Assembly (NCBI GenBank): GCA_036497285.1
Contig: DASXJR010000096.1
Span: 1-64,000, forward strand
Source: RYN-133 sp036497285
GTDB lineage: Bacteria; Actinomycetota; Actinomycetes; Mycobacteriales; Jatrophihabitantaceae
Reading direction: 5' to 3'
Length of the DNA: 64,000 nucleotides
The translations under genes were made by a program, and so were the position numbers. The notes beneath the pieces are model-generated. The model saw only the letters and a program-made list of their open reading frames with translations. It was not told the DNA's origin and made no database searches. The first letter of the stretch is position 1. Each line of letters begins with the position of its first letter. Shown here piece by piece: positions 41,126-50,397 of the stretch.

Positions 41126-41848
41126 ATGATCTCGGCGGGTCCAGCGCGTGCGCGGCGACACCCTGGCCTCGGGGCGCTCGCCCTGGCGGCGGCCCTCGTC
41201 GCCGCGCTGGCCGCGGTCGTCGTCGGCGCGCATGTGCAGCCCGACGGTCACGGCAAGTTCGTTGTCACCGGGCACTACCACCTGGGCGACGGGGCCCCGC
41301 TGACCGCACCGCCGCGGAGCGCCCACCCGTTCAAGGTCCAACCGAACACCGGCCTGGGCATCGCCGGGGTGGTGCTCTTCACCGCCTACGTGCTCCTGGC
41401 CCTGGCGATTGTCATCGTCGTCATCCGTTTCCTGCTTCGGCTGTTGCGCCGCTGGAGACGGACGAGCCGGATGGCCCGCGTGGCTGCCGGCGAGCTCGCC
41501 GCGCCCGACCTGGTCGAGCAGATGACCGCGGCCGTCGACGAGGCGATCGCGGCGCTCGACAGCGACGGCCCGGCGGCCGATGCGATCATCGAGTGCTGGC
41601 AGCGGCTGATGGCCGCCGCCGAGCAAGCCGGCGTACCGCCGCTCGCCTCCGACACCCCGCAGGAGACCATCAACCGGGTGTTCGGGGTCGGGCAGGTGCA
41701 CGCCGTCCCGCTGCGCGCGCTCGCCGAGCTCTATCGCGAAGCCCGGTTCTCGAAGCACCCGATGGGCGCTGCCGAGGTGTCCGCCGCCCGCGCCGCGCTC
41801 ACGCTGATCCTCGACGATCTGAGGCAGGCTCGCAGTGCCGTCGGATGA
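41126..41848 (+). CDS. DUF4129 membrane protein
   Basis: 240 residues from ATG 41126. Two TM helices (about 15-36 and 78-100) around an outer loop, then a cytoplasmic DUF4129 domain (about 130-235) with AIIECWQRLMAAAEQAGV and ELYREARFSKHPM. The domain is usually at the C-terminus of transglutaminase-like proteins; here it stands alone. It begins a five-gene cluster with MoxR and DUF58 genes, the standard MoxR-DUF58-DUF4129 set. Confidence 0.8.
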   Translation: MISAGPARARRHPGLGALALAAALVAALAAVVVGAHVQPDGHGKFVVTGHYHLGDGAPLTAPPRSAHPFKVQPNTGLGIAGVVLFTAYVLLALAIVIVVIRFLLRLLRRWRRTSRMARVAAGELAAPDLVEQMTAAVDEAIAALDSDGPAADAIIECWQRLMAAAEQAGVPPLASDTPQETINRVFGVGQVHAVPLRALAELYREARFSKHPMGAAEVSAARAALTLILDDLRQARSAVG

Positions 41849-42355
41849 CGCGCGCAATCCCGGGCCGAGCGACCTGCTGCTCGTGGCCCGCTACGCCGCT
41901 GTCGGCATTGTGGTCGCGATCGTGGCCGGGGTCATCGCGGCGGAATCCGGCTCCGCGACCCCGCCGTGGTTGATCGCGGCCGTATGCGTCATCGCCGGCC
42001 TCATCGCCGGTATGGGCGCGACCGTAGTGGCTCGGTTCGCCACGCCGCCCGGGCGGCTGCCACCACCGACCCGCCGTTTGCGCACCGACCGCGAGTCCGG
42101 CGGACTGCAGCGGGTCGAGCGCACGATCGAGCGCGGCTACGCGGAGGTCGAACGATTCAACCTGCGAGTGCGGCCCTGGCTGATCGAGCTGGCCGAGCAC
42201 CGCCTGCGGCACCACGCCGCCATCGACCCCCACCGTGAGCCCGACCGGGCCCGCGAAATTCTCGGAGGATCCTTGTGGCAGTTGACCCAGCAACCCCTGA
42301 CGGCCTCACCCAGCCCGCAGCAGCTGGCGGACTGGGTGGCGCGGATCGAGGCGCT

Positions 42356-42359
<4 letters not shown>
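41835..42359 (+). CDS. Two-TM membrane protein of the MoxR cluster
   Basis: 174 residues from GTG 41835, overlapping the DUF4129 gene by 14 bases. Two TM helices at about 18-40 and 45-66, then an Arg-rich helical cytoplasmic part (RVERTIERGYAEVERF, WLIELAEHRLRHH). I do not recognise a named domain; proteins of this form are often found in the same place in actinobacterial MoxR clusters. Stop overlaps the moxR start. Confidence 0.75.
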
Positions 42360-43323
<964 letters not shown>

Positions 43324-43327
<4 letters not shown>

Positions 43328-44613
43328 ACGCCTGGCGGCCGTCGATCGCGCTGCTGACCGCGGTGGCGTCGGGGTTCGGCCTGCTGTTCGCCGGCGTCGC
43401 GCTGCACCGTCCCGACCTGGTTGCCCTGGCCGTGCCGCCGCTGGCCTGGGTGGCGCTGAACCTGTGGCGGCCCGGTCCGGGCGAACTGCAGGTCACGCTC
43501 CGTCCGGCGGCCGGCGCGCTGCTCGAGGACCAGGCGACCCACGCCGTCGCCCGGGTGACCCCACCGGCCGGCACCCAGCTGCTGACCACCTCGTTCGTCC
43601 CCGGCGCGTGGCTGGCGCCGGTCGACCGCGAGAGCGCCGTCGTGCTGCCCGAGCGCGACGCCGAGACCACAGCGGTGAAGTTCACGGTCGCCGCCCGCCG
43701 CTGGTCGCGCGGCTCGATCGGGACGGTTCGGGTGACCGCGTGGTGCGGGGACGGGCTGTTCCACGCCGACGCCGAGTCCGGGGGGCAGCCGGTCAAGATC
43801 GTGCCGTATCGCGAGCGGTTGTCGGTCGGCGACGCGCTGCCCGTCAGCAGCGGCGTGGTCGGCACGCACCGCTCGCGCCGGCCGGGGGAGGGCACCGACC
43901 TGGCCGGCATCCGGCCGTTCCAGAGCGGCGACCGGCTCAAACGGATCAACTGGCCGGTGTCCCTGCGCACCGGCACCCTGCACGTGACCGCCACCAACAC
44001 CGACCTCGACGCGACCGTGATGATCGTGCTCGACAGCTCCACCGACCTCGCGCCGGGCGACGACTCGCAACGCCTCGGCGGCACGCTCGACACCGCGGTG
44101 CACGCCGCCGCGGCGATGGCCGAGCACTACCTGCGCGCCGGCGACCGGGTCGGCATCCTCGATGACGGCCAGACCATGCGCACGGTGCGGCCCGCCACCG
44201 GACGCCTCCACCTCGACCGCATCGTCGACGCCCTGCTCGACGTCGACACGACGGTGGGCCGCCGCCGTGAACCGGTGCAACTGACGCGCACGCTCGGCCG
44301 GGTCGCGCCGCGCGCGATGGTCATCCTGATCACCCCGCTGCTCGAGCGGGCGCGGCCCGAGGTCGCGGTGGAGATCGCCCGGGCCGGGCACCCTGTGCTG
44401 GTGATCGACAGCCTCGGCGAGTACGCCCCGGCGGTCCGATCGAACTCGGCCGCTGACCTCGCCTGGCGGCTGCAGCGGCTGCAGCACGACCGCGACATCG
44501 ATCGGCTCGCCGACGCCGGCATCCCGACCGTCGCCTGGCACGGCGCGGCGAGCATGACGACCGTGCTGGCCCGGCTGAGCCGGGCGGCCGCAGCGCCGCG
44601 AGTGGCGCGATGA
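43324..44613 (+). CDS. DUF58 domain protein
   Basis: 429 residues. Two TM helices near the N-terminus (about 7-45), a beta-rich middle part and a C-terminal DUF58/vWA-like region with GTDLAGIRPFQSGDRLKRINW and ATVMIVLDSSTDLAPGDD, where the DxSxS MIDAS-like motif DSSTD stands. Membrane anchored; partner of MoxR. GTG 43324 overlaps the moxR stop. Confidence 0.9.
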
Positions 44614-45155
44614 AGTCCATAAGTGGCGTGATGAAGGACGTGCCGACACCGGTGCCGCTCGCGATCCGCGCGGTGCTGCTGCTCGCCGGCGTGGCGCTCC
44701 TCGTGCTGCCCGGCCGCTTGCACCCGGCCCCGTTCGCGATCACGGCGGCCGGGGTAGCGGCCGCGGTTGTGGTGCCCCGCGTCGCGGGTGCGTCGGTCGC
44801 GACGGCCGGGTTCGTCATCGCCTGGGTCGCCGCGTCCGGCTGGGCGGTGAGCCTGCCGGTCGGACGGACGGTGCTGGCGGCGGCGGTGCTGTACGTGCTG
44901 CAGGTCAGCGCCGCATTCGCCGCCTGCGTCCCGCTGAACGCGGAGGTCGACCGCGCGGTGGTACGCCGCTGGCTGCTCCGCTGCGCCTGGCCGCTGCTGC
45001 TCGCGGCGCCCGTCGTCGCGTTCGACGAGGCGTTGCCCAGCCAGGTCGGGACACCCGCGGCAGAGCTGGCCGGGCTGATCGGGGTACTGCTGCTGGCCGC
45101 CGCCGGGGTCTACACGGTCCGGCAGCGCGTCCGCAGCCGGCGCGGCGCTAGCTAG
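44610..45155 (+). CDS. Multi-pass membrane protein closing the MoxR-DUF58 cluster
   Basis: 181 residues, about five hydrophobic helices, few charged residues outside loops and a basic C-terminus (RQRVRSRRGAS). No named family recognised. It overlaps the DUF58 stop by 4 bases (ATGA). The yebC promoter begins within its last codons. Confidence 0.75.
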   Translation: MKSISGVMKDVPTPVPLAIRAVLLLAGVALLVLPGRLHPAPFAITAAGVAAAVVVPRVAGASVATAGFVIAWVAASGWAVSLPVGRTVLAAAVLYVLQVSAAFAACVPLNAEVDRAVVRRWLLRCAWPLLLAAPVVAFDEALPSQVGTPAAELAGLIGVLLLAAAGVYTVRQRVRSRRGAS

Positions 45156-45158
45156 AGT
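45153..45158 (+). promoter_or_regulatory. -10 element of yebC
   Basis: TAGAGT overlapping the stop of the preceding gene; transcription near 45165 would give a 5' UTR of about 35 nt before GTG 45200. Confidence 0.35.
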
Positions 45159-45199
45159 TACAGGTCGGGCACCACACAGATGACAGGACGGACCTTCCA

Positions 45200-45955
45200 G
45201 TGAGCGGCCATTCCAAGTGGGCGACGACCAAGCACAAGAAAGCGGTCATCGACGCCAAGCGCGGCAAGCTTTTCGCCAAGCTGATCAAGAACATCGAGGT
45301 GGCGGCACGCACCGGCGGCGGTGACCCCGACGGCAACCCGACGCTGTACGACGCCATCCAGAAGGCGCGCAAGAACTCCGTCCCCGTCGACAACATCGAC
45401 CGCGCGGTCAAGCGCGGGTCCGGCGCCGAGGCCGGCGGTGCCGACTGGCAGACGATCATGTACGAGGGTTACGGGCCGAGCGGCGTCGCCGTGCTGATCG
45501 AATGCCTTACCGACAACCGCAACCGCGCGGCGTCCGAGGTGCGCACCGCCATGACCCGCAACGGCGGCTCGATGGCCGATCCCGGCTCGGTGTCCTACCT
45601 GTTCAGCCGCAAGGGCGTCGTGATCGTGCCGAAGAACGACCTGGGCGAGGACGACGTTCTGACGGCGGTTCTCGAGGCCGGCGCGGAGGAGGTCAATGAC
45701 CTCGGCGAGTCCTTCGAAGTGGTCTCCGAGGCGACCGACCTCGTCGCGGTGCGCACCTCCCTGCAGGACGCCGGGATCGACTACGACTCGGCCGACTCGT
45801 CGTTCCTGCCGAGCGTGCAGATACCGCTCGACGAGGACGCCGCGCGCAAAGTGTTCCGGCTGGTCGAGGCACTGGAGGACTCCGACGACGTCCAGAACGT
45901 CTACGCGAACTTCGACGTCAGTGACGAGGTTCTCGAGGCCGTGGGCGCGGAGTAG
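45200..45955 (+). CDS. YebC/PmpR-family regulator or translation factor
   Basis: 251 residues, full-length YebC/PmpR. Seen: GHSKWATTKHKKAVIDAKRG at the N-terminus, RAVKRGSGAE, YEGYGPSGVAVLIECLTDNRNR (in parts), GSVSYLFSRKGV and DVQNVYANFDVSDEVL at the end. The family was named as transcription regulators; later work on some members shows a role in translating difficult (proline-rich) sequences. Its place before ruvC is conserved in bacteria; here three genes intervene. Confidence 0.95.
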   Translation: MSGHSKWATTKHKKAVIDAKRGKLFAKLIKNIEVAARTGGGDPDGNPTLYDAIQKARKNSVPVDNIDRAVKRGSGAEAGGADWQTIMYEGYGPSGVAVLIECLTDNRNRAASEVRTAMTRNGGSMADPGSVSYLFSRKGVVIVPKNDLGEDDVLTAVLEAGAEEVNDLGESFEVVSEATDLVAVRTSLQDAGIDYDSADSSFLPSVQIPLDEDAARKVFRLVEALEDSDDVQNVYANFDVSDEVLEAVGAE

Positions 45956-45956
45956 T

Positions 45957-46004
45957 CGGGGCCCTCGCAAAATCGCCACGCTTTCCAGGCGATTTCGGGG
46001 GGTG
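45957..46004. repeat. AATCG hairpin repeat, copy B
   Basis: AAATCGCC (45970-45977) and GGCGATTT (45988-45995) around the loop ACGCTTTCCA, flanked as in copy A. It follows the yebC stop by 1-2 bp and its final GTG (46002) is the start of the next gene. Confidence 0.75.
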
Positions 46005-46919
46005 ACCAACCGCGCCCTGCCCCTGCTCGCCGCCCTGGCGGTCTTGACCCTCGGCATCTCCGCGTGCACCGGGTCCGGTCGGTCGGGCCCGTCCGCCACG
46101 GCGTCCAGCAGCGTGGACGCCGAGAGCAGCGGGCACAAGCTGCTCGTCATCGTGCTCGAGAACCACGGGCGCACGGCGGCGTTGCAGCAGATGCCGCACC
46201 TGCGCGCCTGGGCACACCGCTACGGCCAGGCCACCGACTACCACGCGATCACCCACCCGTCGCTGCCGAACTATCTGGCGATCTTCGGCGGCAGCACCTT
46301 CGGGGTCAGTTCGGACTGCTCGGTCGGTGCCGGCGACTGTGTCGCGGCGGCGCCGTCGGTGTTCGCGCAGACCATCGCGGCGGGCCGGACGGCCCGCGGC
46401 TACGAGGAGTCGATGACCCAGCCGTGCCAGACCGGGACGGCCGGCGCCTACGCCGCGCGACACGGACCATGGCCGTACTGGACCAACCGGCACGAGCGGC
46501 GGCTGTGCCGGGCACACGACCTGCCGGCCGGCACGCCGCGCGGCGGCCCGCTGCTCACCGACGTGCGTCGCGGCCGGCTGCCGGTGACCGGCGAGCTGAC
46601 CCCGAACTTCTGCCACGACGGACACGACTGCCCGCTGCGCACCGCGGACACCTGGCTCGCTGCCTGGGTTCCGAAACTGATGTCCGGCCCCGACTACCGC
46701 AAGCACCGACTGACCATCGTGCTCACCTTCGACGAGGACGACGGTTCCGCGGCCAACCGGGTCGCGTTCGTGGTGATCGACCCGCGCCTGTCGCACGTCG
46801 TGGTCAGGCAGCGTTGCGATCACTATTGCCTGGCCCGCTGGCTGGCCGAGAACGCACACGTCCGGCCGCTGCGGCACGCCGAGCGGGCGCGCGACCTGCG
46901 ACGCTTGTTCGGCCTGTGA
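46002..46919 (+). CDS. Phosphoesterase-family lipoprotein (acid phosphatase/phospholipase C-like)
   Basis: 305 residues. Lipoprotein signal (LLAALAVLTLGISACTG) and a phosphoesterase domain: KLLVIVLENHGRTAAL with the metal-binding ENH, HPSLPNYLAIFGG with the nucleophile region, NFCHDGHDC and LTIVLTFDEDDGS with the second metal site. These residues mark the alkaline-phosphatase-like phosphoesterase/PLC family; the substrate is unknown. GTG 46002 belongs to the hairpin repeat, so the repeat has supplied the start codon. Convergent with the esterase gene, with stops 1 bp apart. Confidence 0.85.
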   Translation: MTNRALPLLAALAVLTLGISACTGSGRSGPSATASSSVDAESSGHKLLVIVLENHGRTAALQQMPHLRAWAHRYGQATDYHAITHPSLPNYLAIFGGSTFGVSSDCSVGAGDCVAAAPSVFAQTIAAGRTARGYEESMTQPCQTGTAGAYAARHGPWPYWTNRHERRLCRAHDLPAGTPRGGPLLTDVRRGRLPVTGELTPNFCHDGHDCPLRTADTWLAAWVPKLMSGPDYRKHRLTIVLTFDEDDGSAANRVAFVVIDPRLSHVVVRQRCDHYCLARWLAENAHVRPLRHAERARDLRRLFGL

Positions 46920-47732
46920 CTACTGCAGGTGGCGCCCGACGAAGCGCAGCTGCGCCGGAGCCTGGCGCCGCCAGTAGTCGCTGTCGTGCTCGCCCGGCTC
47001 GATCCCACCGGCCGGGGTGGGGTGGATCCGAGCGCGCAGGTCGCGGGTGATCGGGGCGAAGCCGTCCTGGGCACCGCAGTCGATGCGTAGCGCGATGCCG
47101 TCGAGGCGCTGCAGCCGGCGTCGTCCGAAGATCGTATGTGCGGCGAAGTCGGCGGGATCGTCGAAGGCGCCCTCGACCGTCTGCGCCGCCTCGTGCCAGA
47201 TCGCCGGACTCTCCGCGACCGCGACGGCCACCCGTTGCCGTCCGAGCCGCTCGGCCAGGTAGAGGGTGCCGTAGCCGCCCATCGAGTTGCCCATCAGCCC
47301 GAACCGGCGCACGGAAAGGCCCTGGCGGCCGAGCAGCGGCAGGAACTCGTGGATCACCATGCCGGCCGGGTCGGTGCCGCGGCGCGGGTGCCAGTACTCG
47401 TGGTCGCCGCCGTCGACGGCCGCGATCGTGAAGGGCCGTACGCCGTGGCCGACAGCGCTCGCGAGGTAGTGGTCGAGGTGCAGGCTGTCACCGAACGGAC
47501 CGTTGTGGTCACCGCTGCGCCCGTGCAGGAACACGAGCACCGGCAACCGTCCGGTGTGGCCCGGCGGATATGAGACGGCCCATCCGACGTCGGTGTGGCG
47601 ATAGCGCGAGCGGAACGACCCGCTGACGAACCTGCCGGTGGCCACGTCCGGGACGCCGCCGGGGAGCCCGGACGAGCAGCCGGCCGCGGCGAGTCCGAGA
47701 CCGGCCAGCAGAGCCGCTCTTCTGGTGATCAT
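46920..47732 (-). CDS. Secreted alpha/beta-hydrolase esterase (Tat-type lipoprotein)
   Basis: 270 residues from ATG 47732. Twin-arginine-type lipoprotein signal (TRRAALLAGLGLAAAGCSSG), then an alpha/beta hydrolase domain with PVLVFLHGRSGDHNG, nucleophile elbow LMGNSMGGYGTLYLAE (Ser in GNSMGG), the acid in IDCGAQDGF and His in PGEHDSDYW. Resembles the esterase-D/Ag85-like group. It could be exported folded. Codes just downstream of, and in the same direction as, the M50 protease gene (8 bp apart). Confidence 0.88.
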   Translation of the reverse strand: MITRRAALLAGLGLAAAGCSSGLPGGVPDVATGRFVSGSFRSRYRHTDVGWAVSYPPGHTGRLPVLVFLHGRSGDHNGPFGDSLHLDHYLASAVGHGVRPFTIAAVDGGDHEYWHPRRGTDPAGMVIHEFLPLLGRQGLSVRRFGLMGNSMGGYGTLYLAERLGRQRVAVAVAESPAIWHEAAQTVEGAFDDPADFAAHTIFGRRRLQRLDGIALRIDCGAQDGFAPITRDLRARIHPTPAGGIEPGEHDSDYWRRQAPAQLRFVGRHLQ

Positions 47733-47740
47733 CGGGTTGC

Positions 47741-48538
47741 TCAGAAGGGGTTCTTCACCCAGAACTTGAAGAACTCCCGACCGAACTGCCAGTAGATGGT
47801 GCTTGCGCCGGTGCGCTCGTACAGCCAGTTGACGAGGTCGAAGAACGCGTTGTTGATCGGCTGGAACTGCAGCACGAGGATGACGCCGAGCATGCCCCAG
47901 GGCTTGACCTTCTCGCCGATCTGGCGCGACTGGCCGTCGAGGTAGGGCTCGATCATCGCGTAGCCGTCCAGGCCGGGCACGGGCAGCAGGTTCAGGACGG
48001 CCGCGGTGACCTGCAGGAAGCCGAGGAAGGCCATCGCGGTCCAGAACCGCGGGTGGCTGAGGTCCTGATGCGTGCGGACGAGCAACAGCAGCACGATCGC
48101 GAGCACGACGTTCGTGAGCGGGCCGACGGCCGCCGCCATGCTCTGCGCCCGCTTGCTGCGGAAGGTGTGCGGGTGCAGGTACACCGCGCCGCCCGGGAGG
48201 CCGATCCCGCCGAGCACGATGAACAGCAACGGGATCACGACCGACAACAGCGGATGGGCGTACTTGAACGGGTTGAGCGTCAGGTAACCGCGCGCTTCGA
48301 CGCTGCGGTCGCCGGCTCGATAGGCGGCGTAGGCGTGCGCGAATTCGTGCAGGCACACGGTGACGACCCAGCCGGCCAGCACGAAGAGGAACACGCCGAG
48401 GTCGCCCACCCGCGACCCCCGCCCGCCGTGCGTCCAGGCGAGCACGCCGCCTACTGCGGTCACCGCGACGAAGGCGAGGAACAACGGGCTGGGACGGACC
48501 ACCCCGCGCCGGCGCCTGCCCAGGTCGTAGACGGACAT
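47741..48538 (-). CDS. Site-2-type M50 membrane metalloprotease
   Basis: 265 residues from ATG 48538, about six TM helices. Zinc motif HEFAH in VTVCLHEFAHAYAAY and the second motif NLLPVPGLDGY are both intact, so it is probably active. It has no PDZ or CBS domain, so it is a minimal S2P of the YwhC/Rip3-like class. Divergent from ruvC. Confidence 0.88.
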   Translation of the reverse strand: MSVYDLGRRRRGVVRPSPLFLAFVAVTAVGGVLAWTHGGRGSRVGDLGVFLFVLAGWVVTVCLHEFAHAYAAYRAGDRSVEARGYLTLNPFKYAHPLLSVVIPLLFIVLGGIGLPGGAVYLHPHTFRSKRAQSMAAAVGPLTNVVLAIVLLLLVRTHQDLSHPRFWTAMAFLGFLQVTAAVLNLLPVPGLDGYAMIEPYLDGQSRQIGEKVKPWGMLGVILVLQFQPINNAFFDLVNWLYERTGASTIYWQFGREFFKFWVKNPF

Positions 48539-48651
48539 GGCACGACGGTACGGGTCGCGGCGTGTCTGCCGGAGCAAGGACGCGCGCCGACCTAGGCTTG
48601 CTCGAACGACCGTTCGACATGGAGGCGGTGTCGACAAGAGGGGGCCCAGGC

Positions 48652-49167
48652 GTGCGCGTGCTCGGTGTCGACCCCGGGATGACCCGCTGCGGTATCGGCG
48701 TCGTGGACGGCGCGCCGGGCCGCGCGCTCGCGGCGGTGCACGTCGAGGTCGTCCGTACCGACGCCGGCGCGGACATCGGCGAACGCCTGCTGGCGCAGGC
48801 GGATGCGGTGGCGGCGGCGATCGCCCGGTTCGACCCGGATGTCGTGGCCGTCGAGCGGGTGTTCAGCCAGCACAACGTCCGCACCGTGATGGGCACCGCG
48901 CAGGTCGCGGGGCTGGCCATCGTGGCGGCGACCCGGGCCGGCATCCCGGTCGCGCTGCACACCCCGAGTGAGGTGAAGGCCGCCGTCACCGGGTCCGGCA
49001 CGGCCGACAAGGCGCAGGTCGGGGCCATGGTCACCCGGCTGCTGCGGCTGTCGGCCACGCCGCGTCCGGCCGATGCCGCCGACGCGCTGGCGCTGGCGAT
49101 CTGCCACGTGTGGCGCGGACACGCCCAGTCCCGGCTCACCGCCGCGGTTGCGAAGATGAAGCGGTGA
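48652..49167 (+). CDS. ruvC: Holliday junction endonuclease RuvC
   Basis: Resolves Holliday junctions as a dimer with RuvAB. 171 residues from GTG 48652. Catalytic residues seen: Asp in VLGVDPGMTRCG, Glu in VAVERVFSQHN, and the two Asp in RPADAADALALAICH. AAGAGGGGG lies 7-8 nt before the GTG; ATG 48619 is an alternative that adds 11 residues. Unusually, a TPR-like gene separates ruvC from ruvA. Confidence 0.95.
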   Translation: MRVLGVDPGMTRCGIGVVDGAPGRALAAVHVEVVRTDAGADIGERLLAQADAVAAAIARFDPDVVAVERVFSQHNVRTVMGTAQVAGLAIVAATRAGIPVALHTPSEVKAAVTGSGTADKAQVGAMVTRLLRLSATPRPADAADALALAICHVWRGHAQSRLTAAVAKMKR

Positions 49168-49712
49168 GTGCTCCTGACAACCTCGCGTACACCGTCGATC
49201 CGGAGACGCTGCACGAGGTCTACGCCGACCCCGAGGCGGTGCGGGGCCGCGTCCAGCAGTTGCGCGCCGAGATCCGGGACGCCCTCGATGCCATCGACGA
49301 ACTGCGCGCCCGCGGCGAGGTCATCGAATACCTGCGCGGGTTGGGGGAGCTCGACGACGCGCTGGAGGAAGCCCGCCGAGCCGTCGATCGGGCCGACATC
49401 GCCGGGAATGCCCCGCAGCAGCACATGGCGCGGCTGCGGCTGGCGAACGTGCAGCAGTGGCGCGGCAACTTCGCCGAGTCCAACATGATCTTCACCGAGC
49501 TGCTGTCCGTGGCCGGGCAGTTCGGGCCGGTGATCGAGGCATTCACCCACCAGCACGCCGGCAAGAACGACTACGACCAGGCGCACTGGGCCGATGCCCG
49601 CACGCATTTCGAGCGGGCGCTCGCGATCCGCGACGAGCTCGAGGTCGAGGAAGCCGAATCGTCCCGGCACGCCCTGGCGGCGGCGCTCCGGCACTGCGAG
49701 GAGTCGACGTGA
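49164..49712 (+). CDS. TPR-like helical protein inserted in the ruv operon
   Basis: 182 residues, all helical. TPR-like pairs can be seen: LGELDDALEEARRAVDRADI, ARLRLANVQQWRGNFAESN and YDQAHWADARTHFERALAIRDEL. No catalytic motif, signal or TM segment. It overlaps ruvC by 4 bases and ruvA by 4 bases, so it is fully coupled to the ruv operon. Whether it has a role in recombination or is only a passenger is unknown. Confidence 0.8.
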   Translation: MSAPDNLAYTVDPETLHEVYADPEAVRGRVQQLRAEIRDALDAIDELRARGEVIEYLRGLGELDDALEEARRAVDRADIAGNAPQQHMARLRLANVQQWRGNFAESNMIFTELLSVAGQFGPVIEAFTHQHAGKNDYDQAHWADARTHFERALAIRDELEVEEAESSRHALAAALRHCEEST

Positions 49713-50317
49713 TCGCAAGTGTGCGCGGCACAGTCGCCGCGCTCGGCCCGGACGGCGCGGTCGTCGAGGTGGGCGGGGTCGGCCTGTCCGTCTCCTGCTC
49801 GCCAGGCACGCTGGCCCGGCTGCGGGTCGGTGAGGACGCCCGGCTGGCCACCAGCCTGGTCGTGCGCGAGGACTCGTTGACGCTGTACGGGTTCGGCGAC
49901 GACGACGAGCGGGCCCTGTTCGAGCTGCTGCAGACCGCCAACGGCGTCGGTCCCAAGCTGGCGCAGACGATGCTCGCGGTGCATCCGCCGCGCGAGCTGC
50001 GCCGGGCGATCGCGACCTCGGACTACGCCTCGCTCACCGCGGTGCCGGGCATCGGTCGCAAGGGCGCCGAGCGCATCGTCATCGAACTCCGCGACCGGAT
50101 CGGTGCGATCGACGGCAGCGACACCGAGGCGGTGCCGTTCGGGATCACGCCGGTCGCCCCGTGGCGCGACCAGCTGGCCCACGCGCTGGCCGGGCTGGGC
50201 TTCTCCGGCAAGGAGGCGAGCGACGCCATCGACGTTCTCGCCGCTGACGCCGGCGACGCGCCGGACGTGTCCGTCCTGCTCCGCAAGTCCATCCAGCTCC
50301 TCGGCCGCGCGCGATGA
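49709..50317 (+). CDS. ruvA: Holliday junction branch-migration protein RuvA
   Basis: Tetramer that binds the junction and loads RuvB. 202 residues: OB domain (VIASVRGTVAALGPDG, REDSLTLYGFGDDDERALFE), HhH region (LLQTANGVGPKLAQTML, LTAVPGIGRKGAERIVIEL) and a C-terminal RuvB-binding domain (ALAGLGFSGKEASDAI). GTG 49709 overlaps the TPR gene's stop. Its stop overlaps a 27-codon ORF at 50314. Confidence 0.95.
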   Translation: MIASVRGTVAALGPDGAVVEVGGVGLSVSCSPGTLARLRVGEDARLATSLVVREDSLTLYGFGDDDERALFELLQTANGVGPKLAQTMLAVHPPRELRRAIATSDYASLTAVPGIGRKGAERIVIELRDRIGAIDGSDTEAVPFGITPVAPWRDQLAHALAGLGFSGKEASDAIDVLAADAGDAPDVSVLLRKSIQLLGRAR

Positions 50318-50397
50318 ATCACCCGATGACCGGCTTGGCCCTCCAGCAGGGTCCCGCGCGGCGTGTCGCCCTGCTCAGGGGCCAAGCCGATGGGTGA
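50314..50397 (+). CDS. 27-codon ORF coupling ruvA and ruvB (candidate)
   Basis: ATG 50314 overlaps the ruvA stop (ATGA); the frame runs 27 codons, MNHPMTGLALQQGPARRVA then LLRGQADG, to TGA 50395-50397, just past the ruvB ATG at 50390. The DNA forms a long stem: CGGCTTGGCC (50331-50340) with GGCCAAGCCG (50380-50389), and AGCAGGG (50345-50351) with CCCTGCT (50369-50375). The right arm ends directly before the ruvB ATG. Translation of the small ORF would open the stem; this is an inference. Confidence 0.3.
   Translation: MNHPMTGLALQQGPARRVALLRGQADG

Noticed and set aside
46920..49718. 932-codon minus-strand frame that seems to join the esterase with upstream sequence
   Set aside because: Only the last 270 codons are a gene. 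The upstream part runs across the M50 protease gene and ruvC in other frames, so there is no fusion protein.
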